Made by a program: the position numbers and the translations under genes. This document shows, in pieces, positions 8,366 to 16,223 of a stretch of 64,000 nt of DNA (position 1 is the first letter of the stretch; each line of letters opens with the position of its first letter). The notes beneath the pieces were generated by a model that searched no databases, was not told where the DNA came from, and saw only the letters and a list, made by a program, of their open reading frames with translations. Source of the stretch: Nitrosarchaeum sp. (GTDB lineage Archaea; Thermoproteota; Nitrososphaeria; Nitrososphaerales; Nitrosopumilaceae); NCBI GenBank assembly GCA_003569705.1, contig BGOU01000008.1:37737-101736 (forward strand), read 5' to 3'.

Positions 8366-8998
8366 TTATTTGTCATTGTTTTCATCCAATGTCCATGGTG
8401 CAAATCGTCCCAAAATTTTTTGCCAATCTAATCTTAAAAGCAAAACAACTACACCAGTCATCATTGCACCAAATATTATAATTCCAATATACACCGTAGT
8501 TACATCAGTCACATGTTCAAGATATGGATCTATCAAAGAAGTACCTAAATTATGAGAAATAAGAACAATGGCATAACTAAGAACAATCTTACCAGTAAGT
8601 GTAGCAATGAAAAATCTTTTTGGATTATATTTTGCCAATCCCAATGGAACGTAGACTAAATCATCAGGTATCGGGGTTGCGGCAGCAACAAACGCAGCAG
8701 CTGCACCATATCGTTTTACCAATCGCTCAAATGGGCGCATTCTCTTTCTAGTTTTTTCATTTAGAATATGTCGTCCTTCATAACTTACATAGAAAATAAT
8801 TTGTTTTGCAACAGTTGCAGTTAATGCAGAAATTAATACCAAAAGATGAATATTGAATTGATCACCTACAGACATTGAAGCAAGTAAAAGAAAACCAGGT
8901 AACGGAATAAACGGAATTAAAGAACCAAAAAAATTAACTAGCCCCAAACCAAGATATCCCACTTCTGGAGAAAATGGAAACAATGCAGTAAAATCCAC
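8366..8998 (-). CDS. DedA/VTT-family membrane protein
   Basis: A 210-residue integral membrane protein of the DedA/SNARE-associated (VTT) group. The re-entrant motif region GSLIPFIPLPGFLLLA comes early, an Arg-rich cytoplasmic loop (KTRKRMRPFERLVKRYG) sits mid-protein, the second conserved segment is FVAAATPIPDDLVYVPLGLA, and a last helix lies near 175-195. Relatives move lipids such as undecaprenyl-phosphate or phosphatidylethanolamine between leaflets; the archaeal substrate is unknown. Convergent with the glycosylase pair. Confidence 0.82.
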   Translation of the reverse strand: MDFTALFPFSPEVGYLGLGLVNFFGSLIPFIPLPGFLLLASMSVGDQFNIHLLVLISALTATVAKQIIFYVSYEGRHILNEKTRKRMRPFERLVKRYGAAAAFVAAATPIPDDLVYVPLGLAKYNPKRFFIATLTGKIVLSYAIVLISHNLGTSLIDPYLEHVTDVTTVYIGIIIFGAMMTGVVVLLLRLDWQKILGRFAPWTLDENNDK

Positions 8999-9019
8999 AA
9001 ATCAACGAGCCATCAGGCA

Positions 9020-9030
9020 TTATTTAATAA
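9020..9030 (+). promoter_or_regulatory. TATA box upstream of the DUF6659-like gene
   Basis: TTATTTAATAA lies 15-25 bp before an ATG at 9045 that opens a 29-codon frame, not before the TTG at 9103 used by the longer frame. This distance is typical for leaderless start at 9045 and supports the suspected frameshift described for the next gene. Confidence 0.45.
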
Positions 9031-9102
9031 AAGCGAACAGTTGAATGTTTGACGAAAGTACCTTACAATCATTAAAATATCATCTTTTTACAACCAAAAC
9101 AG

Positions 9103-9483
9103 TTGATCAAAAAAGAGTACCCAAAAATTTGTGATGGAATATCAGGAATTAGCCCATATATTAGATTTGTAGGGATAGTTGGGAAGGGTGGAGAACTATT
9201 AGCATACAAAAGAAGACCAGATTTAAAACCGCTTTTGGATGCAAAAAATACACAGTATCAATTTTCACATATTGCCATAAAAACAGATCTCGAGGAATTC
9301 TTTGATAAGAATCTTGGAGAAATAGAATTTGTTTGGGAGGAAAGAAAGAAGGTCCAAACAATATCGTTTGCAATTAAAAAAGTTCGTGTTTGGATATCAA
9401 TTGATAAAAAAGTAATTCGCTCAGAAATGCTAAGAATAATTGACTCTTGCTTGCCAATTGTAAAAAAATATGCTCAGGCATAA
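9103..9483 (+). CDS. DUF6659-like protein, possibly frameshifted at its start
   Basis: A 126-residue relative of the protein at 918-1307: KEYPKICDGISGISPYIRF then GIVGKGGELLA, a middle acidic part and IKKVRVWISIDKK near the end. The TTG start at 9103 is poorly placed. An ATG at 9045 directly downstream of a TATA box opens a frame (MFDESTLQSLKYHLF...) that reaches the A-run at 9107-9112; removing one A there would join it to this gene and give about 20 additional N-terminal residues. Whether the run is a read error or the TTG is real cannot be decided from the sequence. Function unknown. Confidence 0.65.
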   Translation: MIKKEYPKICDGISGISPYIRFVGIVGKGGELLAYKRRPDLKPLLDAKNTQYQFSHIAIKTDLEEFFDKNLGEIEFVWEERKKVQTISFAIKKVRVWISIDKKVIRSEMLRIIDSCLPIVKKYAQA

Positions 9484-9605
9484 ATTAATTGAATGTCATT
9501 ACGGTAAAATCACTTTAGATTCCAAGAGGATAGATTAAAACATAATTTACAACATAAAAATAATCATAGCAAACCTTAACTTTTTTAAAATAATCATTCC
9601 AAATC

Positions 9606-9905
9606 ATGGAAGAAATAGAGGAAATTCAAAAGTTAATTGATAAAATAAACACAAGAGAGTCTAATTCAAAAGAATATCAGGAAATGAAAATTGAAGAACT
9701 GAGTGCAGAGATTAAAAAAGTCATCAAATTTCAACAAGAATCATTACAAATGATTGAAGATTTTGAAGTAAAAGGAGTGCAGCAGGATTTGATAAAATAT
9801 GCAAAAATAATTTGTAAAAATACTATAGAAAGAGAAATATTAAAAATCCAAGAAATTTATCTTAAAAAAATTGAAAATGAGTATCTCAAATCAAATAAAA
9901 AGTGA
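9606..9905 (+). CDS. hypothetical coiled-coil protein, 99 aa
   Basis: Not recognised. The protein is almost entirely Glu/Lys/Ile-rich and should form long helices or a coiled coil; no cysteine pairs or catalytic motifs. It is convergent with the OppD-type ATPase gene, the stop codons being 1 bp apart. Confidence 0.5.
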   Translation: MEEIEEIQKLIDKINTRESNSKEYQEMKIEELSAEIKKVIKFQQESLQMIEDFEVKGVQQDLIKYAKIICKNTIEREILKIQEIYLKKIENEYLKSNKK

Positions 9906-9906
9906 A

Positions 9907-10839
9907 CTAGAGATCATCATATAACCAACATCTAACATAACCAGTTTTTGTTTTAAATTTTGGTGGAACCGTTTTACATTTTTCTATTGCAAGTGGACAT
10001 CTTTCAATGAAACGGCATTGAGTGGGAGATTCTAAAAGACTGGGAGGTATTCCTTTGATGTATTTAGGAATATTTCCTTTTAATTTTGGGATTGATTCTA
10101 AAAGTCCTTGTGTGTAAGGATGTTTTGGATTTTTGTAAATTTCATACGAAGAACCAAATTCAACCATATGTCCACCATACATTATTCCAATTTTATCAGC
10201 GATTTCAGATAGGACGGCTAGATCATGTGTGATTAGCATAAATGACATGCCATCTTTTTTGAGTTTTTTTAAGAGGTGGATGATTTGAGCCTGAATTAAA
10301 ACATCAAGTGCAGTTGTCGGTTCATCAGCAATAACAAATTTTGGTCTAAGTAATAACGCCATAGCAATTATCACTCTTTGTTTCATTCCACCACTGAGCT
10401 CGTGAGGATATTTCTTTAACACAATATCATCCAAACTCACAGAATGAATTGCATTTACAATTACCTCGTCTAAATTACCATTAAAGTTATGTTGTTTTAG
10501 AATTTCAATAAATTGTTCTTTTACAGTAAATACAGGGTCAAGAGAATTCATTGCCCCCTGAAATATCATTGAGATTTTTTTCCATCTAAATTTCTCAGCA
10601 AATTCAGATTCTGAAATCTCCAGTATGGGATTACTGTCAAAAAGAATTTCTCCAGTGGTGTCACCTCCCAAAAGCATCCTAATAATTGAAAGACCCAAAG
10701 TACTCTTACCACATGCGCTCTCCCCTGCAATTCCTATTGATTCACCGTCAGCCAAATCAAAGTCCACATCATCTACTGCATATACAGAACCCTTTGATGT
10801 GCGATATTGTGCAGAAAGTCCATTTACAATTAAGACCAT
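9907..10839 (-). CDS. ABC transporter ATP-binding protein, OppD/DppD type
   Basis: A 310-residue nucleotide-binding subunit of a peptide/nickel-type importer. Visible: Walker A GESACGKST, Q-loop MIFQGAMNSLDPV, signature LSGGMKQRV, Walker B FVIADEPTTALD, switch His in LITHDLAVLSEIAD, and the C-terminal oligopeptide-type tail with Cys residues (CRFIERCPLAIEKC). No permease, partner ATPase or binding protein lies beside it, so its partners must be elsewhere or it is an orphan. Substrate unknown. Confidence 0.88.
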   Translation of the reverse strand: MVLIVNGLSAQYRTSKGSVYAVDDVDFDLADGESIGIAGESACGKSTLGLSIIRMLLGGDTTGEILFDSNPILEISESEFAEKFRWKKISMIFQGAMNSLDPVFTVKEQFIEILKQHNFNGNLDEVIVNAIHSVSLDDIVLKKYPHELSGGMKQRVIIAMALLLRPKFVIADEPTTALDVLIQAQIIHLLKKLKKDGMSFMLITHDLAVLSEIADKIGIMYGGHMVEFGSSYEIYKNPKHPYTQGLLESIPKLKGNIPKYIKGIPPSLLESPTQCRFIERCPLAIEKCKTVPPKFKTKTGYVRCWLYDDL

Positions 10840-11147
10840 GTATGTCGTAATTCCAAACTAGAATTTTTGTTTTCATTAATGGATATAAACAACTTTACAA
10901 AATGTAAAAAATCGATTCAAATGAAATTGCCATGCAATTTTGATGTAAAAGTGAGACGTTGAAAATGCAAGGGTGATTTTGCCAACAAAAAGTCGGTCAA
11001 TCAGGTTTGTTTTGGCACCATGTATGGTACAAAAAATGAAGTTCACAATACATAGAAAATGAACATTTGGATTTCCAATTGATACAAAGTCATCAAAATT
11101 GTCAAAAATGCCCGAAACCTTGACATTAAGATAGAATTTGAGGAAAA
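10840..11147. other. intergenic region, no gene seen
   Basis: 308 bp between the divergent OppD-type ATPase and aspS. It is AT-rich, holds no coding-like frame, and no tRNA or box C/D pattern could be supported. It should carry both promoters. Confidence 0.4.
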
Positions 11148-12452
11148 ATGAAGGGTGAAAATGAATTGGGATTTGTTAAAACTCACGATATTGCAGAATT
11201 AAACGCAGAGAATATCGGAAAAGAGGTCGTATTAGGAGGATGGATTGAAGATCTACGAAAATTAGGAAAAATGACATTTATCACATTGCGCGATGTTTCA
11301 GGAATTTCTCAGATCATAGTAAAGGGTGAATTAAACGACAATCTAGAAGAGTTGAACCGTCAAAGCGTAATTTGCGTGAGAGGAATTGTACAAGAAACAA
11401 AGGCAAGAGATTTTAATTTTGAGATAAAAGCAGATGAGATAGAAGTATTGGCAAAGGCAGTACATCCATTACCTGTCGATCCAATTGGAAGAGTAGAGAG
11501 CAATATTGACACACGATTAAATCATCGTGCACTAGATATGCGAAACCAAAAAACTGCGTCTATTTTCAAATTACGACATTATGTGTTAGAAATATTACGT
11601 AAAACATTGGCAGAGAAAAAGTTTATTGAAATTACAACACCAAAAATAATTGGCAGTGCAAGTGAAGGAGGAGCGAATTTATTTTCACTAGATTATTTTG
11701 GTAAAACGGCATATCTTGCTCAAAGTCCACAGTTATACAAAGAACAAATGACAATAGGACTTGAGAGAGTTTATGAAATTTCTAATTTCTACAGAGCAGA
11801 AAATTCACATACAGGTCGTCATCTTAGTGAATTTACAAGTGTAGACATTGAAGCTGCATTTATGGACTATAATGATGTAATGAATATTTTAGAATCACTA
11901 GTAATGGAAGTATACAAAGTTACATCAGAAAAATGTAAAAAAGAACAAGAAAACATAGGACATATAATTGAAATTCCAACATCTCCTTTTGAAAGGATAA
12001 CATACACCCAAGTAATTGATGAGTTAAAAAAAGTGGGTGAAAAAGTTGAATTCGGAGATGACTTGCTTGATTCACATTTAAGAATAATTGGAAAAAATCA
12101 TCCAGGATTTTATTTCCTCACTGACTGGCCAATGAAATTAAAACCATTTTACATAAGAGAAAAAGATGAAGATCCTAAATTATCACGCTCATTTGATCTT
12201 CAATTTGGATATCTGGAATTATCATCTGGTGGAACTAGACTGCACAACCAAGAGATGCTAAAAGCCAGACTCAAAGAACAGGGTTTGGATCCAACTCAAT
12301 TTGCAGACCATCTTCAGACATTTGATTGGGGAATGCCGCCTCATTCGGGTTGGGGAATGGGATTGGACAGACTAATGACTACTCTTATTGGAATAGACAA
12401 TGTAAGAGAAGTTGTACTTTATCCAAGAGATCCGGACAGATTAAGCCCATAA
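11148..12452 (+). CDS. aspS: aspartyl-tRNA synthetase (archaeal type)
   Basis: Charges tRNA-Asp, possibly also tRNA-Asn. A 434-residue class II enzyme: OB-fold anticodon-binding domain at about 20-120, then motif 1 (FIEITTPKIIGSASEGGA), motif 2 (FYRAENSHTGRHLSEFTS, with the ATP-binding Arg) and motif 3 (GWGMGLDRLMT near 405). It lacks the bacterial GAD insertion and has the length of archaeal/eukaryotic AspRS. Whether it discriminates tRNA-Asp from tRNA-Asn cannot be decided here. Confidence 0.95.
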   Translation: MKGENELGFVKTHDIAELNAENIGKEVVLGGWIEDLRKLGKMTFITLRDVSGISQIIVKGELNDNLEELNRQSVICVRGIVQETKARDFNFEIKADEIEVLAKAVHPLPVDPIGRVESNIDTRLNHRALDMRNQKTASIFKLRHYVLEILRKTLAEKKFIEITTPKIIGSASEGGANLFSLDYFGKTAYLAQSPQLYKEQMTIGLERVYEISNFYRAENSHTGRHLSEFTSVDIEAAFMDYNDVMNILESLVMEVYKVTSEKCKKEQENIGHIIEIPTSPFERITYTQVIDELKKVGEKVEFGDDLLDSHLRIIGKNHPGFYFLTDWPMKLKPFYIREKDEDPKLSRSFDLQFGYLELSSGGTRLHNQEMLKARLKEQGLDPTQFADHLQTFDWGMPPHSGWGMGLDRLMTTLIGIDNVREVVLYPRDPDRLSP

Positions 12453-12493
12453 ATCAATTCAGATTTTTATTGCAAAAGAAATAACAACATTAC

Positions 12494-12736
12494 ATGATAG
12501 AACAAACAGATGCAAAAAAAGTAGTAGAAGTGATAGGAAATAATCTAATTGGAGTTTCACATGATTCCAATAACTTTCAAAAGTTGCCAGATTCTTTTTG
12601 GGGTTATTTTGCAAGAGGTCATGATACAAAAGGAACTTTTGGCGTAATAGTCACTTATTCTGAAAATGGAAATGATGTGGATGATCTAATCAAAATGTAT
12701 GAAGAATGGGTAAATAAAAATAAAGAATCAAAATAA
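12494..12736 (+). CDS. hypothetical protein, 80 aa
   Basis: Not recognised. A small soluble acidic protein with an aromatic centre (FWGYFARGHDTKGTFGVIVTY) that looks like two beta strands, and a final helix. It follows aspS by 41 bp on the same strand and may share its transcript. Convergent with a 43-aa cysteine-rich gene immediately downstream. Confidence 0.55.
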   Translation: MIEQTDAKKVVEVIGNNLIGVSHDSNNFQKLPDSFWGYFARGHDTKGTFGVIVTYSENGNDVDDLIKMYEEWVNKNKESK

Positions 12737-12737
12737 A

Positions 12738-12869
12738 CTATTTCGTATTCTTTAAGAGTTTTCTATACTCGCTGCATTCCGTACAAATGGGCTTTCCCTT
12801 GTATTTTGGATTACCATCCGTAATTTTCGAGGTGCCAGGATTTATTTTACAAATACTACAAACAACCAT
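12738..12869 (-). CDS. small zinc-ribbon-like protein, 43 aa
   Basis: Short open frame with two knuckles, CSIC near the N-terminus and CTEC in the C-terminal half, separated by a Lys/Gly-rich linker (about 24 residues). This spacing suits a single zinc ribbon. ATG start; the stop is 1 bp from the stop of the 80-aa gene on the other strand. I cannot name a family; small Zn proteins of this kind are often missed in annotation. Confidence 0.6.
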   Translation of the reverse strand: MVVCSICKINPGTSKITDGNPKYKGKPICTECSEYRKLLKNTK

Positions 12870-13174
12870 GAGTATACGTTAGAATATTCAATTTATAAAA
12901 ATTGGTATTTTTTCTAAAATTGGTAAATTCAAAGATATTGTAATTCAGATGATTTTAGTTGTTTAGAGATAAAAACAGGTGAAAAATTTACGCCTAAATC
13001 AAACAAAAATATCTTTAAAAAAATGCCAACCATATGATCAAATTATTTACACATTTGAGAAGATAATTAAAAATAAGATTATTTTTTGTGGATCTAAATT
13101 ATAAAACATTTTTGTGGATGGTAAAAACACAGAAAAAAATTCATGAAGAATACATTGAAAGTATTTCTTAATTT
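12870..13174. other. very AT-rich intergenic region
   Basis: 305 bp without a coding-like frame. It contains a direct repeat TTTTTGTGGAT at 13083-13093 and 13109-13119 and several poly-A/T tracts. It lies downstream of leuB, which ends at 13175, and upstream of the 43-aa gene. No RNA gene could be supported. Confidence 0.4.
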
Positions 13175-14188
13175 TTAGAGCCTGTCAGTAATTTCTTTGG
13201 TAAATTCAGATGTAGATTTATCTCCACCAATATCTTTAGTTTTGATACCCCTTTTTACCAAATCAAAAATGGTAGATTCTAGTTTGTTACCAACAGCAAT
13301 ACATTTTGAATCATTATGTTTTGCTCCAAGCCAGTCAAGCATCATTTTAATGGATAAGAGAAATGATGAAGGATTTGCAATGTTTTGTCCTGCAATATCA
13401 AATGCTGCACCATGAACTGGTTCAAACAATGCAAAGTTATCACCAATATTAGCAGCTGGTGCCATACCCAATCCACCTACAACTTGAGAGGATTCATCAG
13501 ATAAGATATCACCGTACAAATTGGTAGTCACTATGACATCAAATTGGTTCGGTTGACGAATGAGATTCATAGCACATGCATCAACATACATTTGTTCAAA
13601 TAAAATATCAGGATAGTCTTTTGCCACTTCACTGCAAGACTTTACAAATAAACCATCAGTGAGTCGCATTACGTTTGATTTATGAACACATGTAACTTTT
13701 TTCATAGAGTTACGTTGTTTTGCGGTTTCAAATGCATATTTTGCAATTCTCTTTGAGGCATATTCAGATATTATTTTTAATGCGACAGCTGAATCTCCCA
13801 AGCTAAATTCTTTACCAGTGTAAAGATCCTCAGTGTTCTCTCGAACAATTACCATATCAATATCATCCCTTAATGCAGGCATGTGAGGATATGATTTTGC
13901 AGGTCGAATATTGGCATAAAGATCAAGCATGCGTCTTAATACAACAATCACATCAGCGGCGCTCTCACCAACTGGTGCCTTTAAACAAGCATCTGATTTT
14001 TTAATTGTAGATATAGTTTCATCAGGAAGTGCCTTTCCAGTTTCTTTTAATGCTGTGTCTCCTGCACGTAATTTTGTAATATCAAATTTCAAGTCAAGTT
14101 TGTCATGAATTGTATTTAAAACAGATACTGCAGAATTTGAGAGTTCAGGTCCAATTCCATCTCCGGTGATTAATGAAATTCTGTACAT
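13175..14188 (-). CDS. leuB: 3-isopropylmalate dehydrogenase (isocitrate/isopropylmalate DH family)
   Basis: Oxidative decarboxylation of 3-isopropylmalate with NAD in leucine synthesis. A 337-residue protein with GDGIGPEL at the start, ANIRPAKSYP, VIVRENTEDLYTG, the substrate/metal site DACAMNLIRQP and NLYGDILSDESSQVVGGLGMAP, and EPVHGAAFDIAGQNIANP for the cofactor. The family also contains isocitrate and homoisocitrate enzymes; the position as last gene of an ilvB-ilvN-leuA-leuB cluster favours isopropylmalate. leuCD and ilvC are not in the window. Confidence 0.82.
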   Translation of the reverse strand: MYRISLITGDGIGPELSNSAVSVLNTIHDKLDLKFDITKLRAGDTALKETGKALPDETISTIKKSDACLKAPVGESAADVIVVLRRMLDLYANIRPAKSYPHMPALRDDIDMVIVRENTEDLYTGKEFSLGDSAVALKIISEYASKRIAKYAFETAKQRNSMKKVTCVHKSNVMRLTDGLFVKSCSEVAKDYPDILFEQMYVDACAMNLIRQPNQFDVIVTTNLYGDILSDESSQVVGGLGMAPAANIGDNFALFEPVHGAAFDIAGQNIANPSSFLLSIKMMLDWLGAKHNDSKCIAVGNKLESTIFDLVKRGIKTKDIGGDKSTSEFTKEITDRL

Positions 14189-14220
14189 AATGGAATTTTA
14201 TAATAAGGGAATTTTAGGAT

Positions 14221-15735
14221 TTAGCTTAATTGCTTCTGATTTAGCATTTTTTTGAGCATGATTCTATTAATGGCATCAATTACTGCTTGAACGCTGGTAG
14301 TAACAATATCCTCGCCTATTGATTTTGCAGAGACGCTGTTTCCTTGTGCATCTTCAACTCTAACTGTTACCTCACATAATGCAGTAGAACCACCAGATAT
14401 TGATGCCAATCCATAATCTTTGATTCTAAGTTCAGATATTTGTCCAGTAATTTTTTGAATTGCATTTAACGCAGCATCGACTGGACCAACACCATAATCA
14501 GTTCCGATAAAATCCTTACCATCAATGTTTAATTTAACAAATGCATATGGCATTGTTCCAATTCCAGTAGATACTGAAAATCCAGTTAATTGGACAATTC
14601 GTTTGATTCCTTTTTCCCCTAAAATATTACTTGCAATGGAAAGCAACTCAACATCGGTAATTTGTTTTCCTTGATCACCAATGATTTTTATTTTATCAAG
14701 AATTTGTTTTGCCTGATCATCTGTCGGATGTACACCATATTCAGCAAGCATTGCATTCATACCATGAATTCCGGCATGTTTTCCAACTTGAAGCCATCTC
14801 TTTCTTCCAACTAATTCAGGGCTGATTGGCTCATAGGTTAAAGGATTACTCAACACACCATGTGTATGAATTCCAGATTCATGACCAAATGCATTATCAC
14901 CCACAATTGCCTTGTTTGGTTGAACATGAACACCTACGGTTTTTGAGATAAATCTAGATGTTTCATAGAGTAATTCAGATTTAATTCCAGTTTCATATTT
15001 TTGATCATAAGGCAAGCACTTTAAGGCCATAACAAATTCTTCCAATGCTGCATTACCTGCTCTTTCACCAATTCCATTAATTGTAACATGGGCGCATTGA
15101 GCACCTGCCCTTATTCCAGATAATGAGTTTGCTACTGCCAATCCAAAGTCATTATGACAATGAACACTGATTGGAAGTTTTGTAGCTTCAATTGCATCTC
15201 TAGTGATTTCTGCCATATATTCAGGAGTTGCATATCCAACAGTATCAGGAATATCGATTCTATCAGCACCTGCTTTTGCAACTTCGCCAAATACATGTTT
15301 AAGAAAAGTTCTATCAGTTCTTGTTGCATCTTCTGCAGAAAACTCTACTTGTAATCCCCTGGACTTGCCATACTCTACTGCCTCTATTGCTTTTTCAAGT
15401 GCTTGTTCTCGTGTCATTTTGAGTTTGTATTCCAAGTGAATATCAGAAGTTGCGATAAAGGTGTGAATGTATTTTAATCCTGCATCAACTGCCGCATCAA
15501 TGTCTTTTTTATTAGTTCTAGCCAAACCACAGATATCCGCAGACAAACCTTCGCTTGCAATCATCTTTACAGCTTTGAATTCACCTTCAGAAATTACTGG
15601 AAACCCAGCTTCAATTGCATCAACGCCAAGTATGTCAAGTTTTTTTGCAATGGTAAGTTTTTGATCTGGCGATAATGAAATACCAGGTGTTTGTTCACCG
15701 TCTCTTAGTGTTGTATCAAAAATTCTAATTCTCAT
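14221..15735 (-). CDS. leuA: 2-isopropylmalate synthase
   Basis: Condenses acetyl-CoA with 2-ketoisovalerate, the committing step to leucine. A 504-residue protein: HMGL-like TIM barrel with FDTTLRDGEQTPG at the start, metal-binding HCHNDFGLAVAN, NAALEEFVMAL, then the linker region with GKHAGIHG, and a C-terminal regulatory domain (about 385-500, GTDYGVGPVDAALNAI) that binds leucine in the family. It overlaps ilvN by 4 bp and precedes leuB by 32 bp. A citramalate synthase cannot be wholly excluded from sequence alone, but the operon context supports LeuA. Confidence 0.88.
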   Translation of the reverse strand: MRIRIFDTTLRDGEQTPGISLSPDQKLTIAKKLDILGVDAIEAGFPVISEGEFKAVKMIASEGLSADICGLARTNKKDIDAAVDAGLKYIHTFIATSDIHLEYKLKMTREQALEKAIEAVEYGKSRGLQVEFSAEDATRTDRTFLKHVFGEVAKAGADRIDIPDTVGYATPEYMAEITRDAIEATKLPISVHCHNDFGLAVANSLSGIRAGAQCAHVTINGIGERAGNAALEEFVMALKCLPYDQKYETGIKSELLYETSRFISKTVGVHVQPNKAIVGDNAFGHESGIHTHGVLSNPLTYEPISPELVGRKRWLQVGKHAGIHGMNAMLAEYGVHPTDDQAKQILDKIKIIGDQGKQITDVELLSIASNILGEKGIKRIVQLTGFSVSTGIGTMPYAFVKLNIDGKDFIGTDYGVGPVDAALNAIQKITGQISELRIKDYGLASISGGSTALCEVTVRVEDAQGNSVSAKSIGEDIVTTSVQAVIDAINRIMLKKMLNQKQLS

Positions 15736-16214
15736 GCTCCACTCCTCTGTAAAGCCGCAACCCCTGTTCTTGCAACTTCAATGATTCCAAATGGTTTTGC
15801 CAATTCCTCAAAGGCTCTGATTTGATCAGGAGTTGCAGTCAACTCTACCATTATTGATTCTTTTCGGACATCATGTATTTTGCCCCCATATGCATTTGCC
15901 AATTTGTTTACCTCCATGCTATCATTAGCATTACTTAGTTTAATCTTAAAAATACTTAGTTCGCGATATACGGTTTTGTGTTCATCCAAGTGTTTTACCT
16001 CTATGGTATCAATCATCTTGTCGAGTTGTTTTACTATTTGTTCAACTTGTTTTTCATCGCCATATGTGGTAATAGTCATCCTTGAATATTCTGGATTGTC
16101 AGTTACACCAACAGAGATACTGTCAATATTGAAATTCCTGGATCTAAAAAGATGAGTAACTTTAAACAATATTCCCGGTTTATTTTCAACTAAAAGAGTA
16201 AGAATAGCCCACAT
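15732..16214 (-). CDS. ilvN: acetolactate synthase small (regulatory) subunit
   Basis: A 160-residue regulatory subunit with an N-terminal ACT domain (LTLLVENKPGILFKVTHLF, about 4-80) and the C-terminal AlsS-associated domain. In the family it binds valine and activates the large subunit. It is placed 9 bp after ilvB and overlaps leuA by 4 bp, so it is translated from the same message. Confidence 0.93.
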   Translation of the reverse strand: MWAILTLLVENKPGILFKVTHLFRSRNFNIDSISVGVTDNPEYSRMTITTYGDEKQVEQIVKQLDKMIDTIEVKHLDEHKTVYRELSIFKIKLSNANDSMEVNKLANAYGGKIHDVRKESIMVELTATPDQIRAFEELAKPFGIIEVARTGVAALQRSGA

Positions 16215-16223
16215 GATTAATCA

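Noticed and set aside
12870..13174. Small RNA gene or replication origin in the AT-rich gap
   Set aside because: Only one short direct repeat and no clear structure; no cdc6/orc1 gene nearby.
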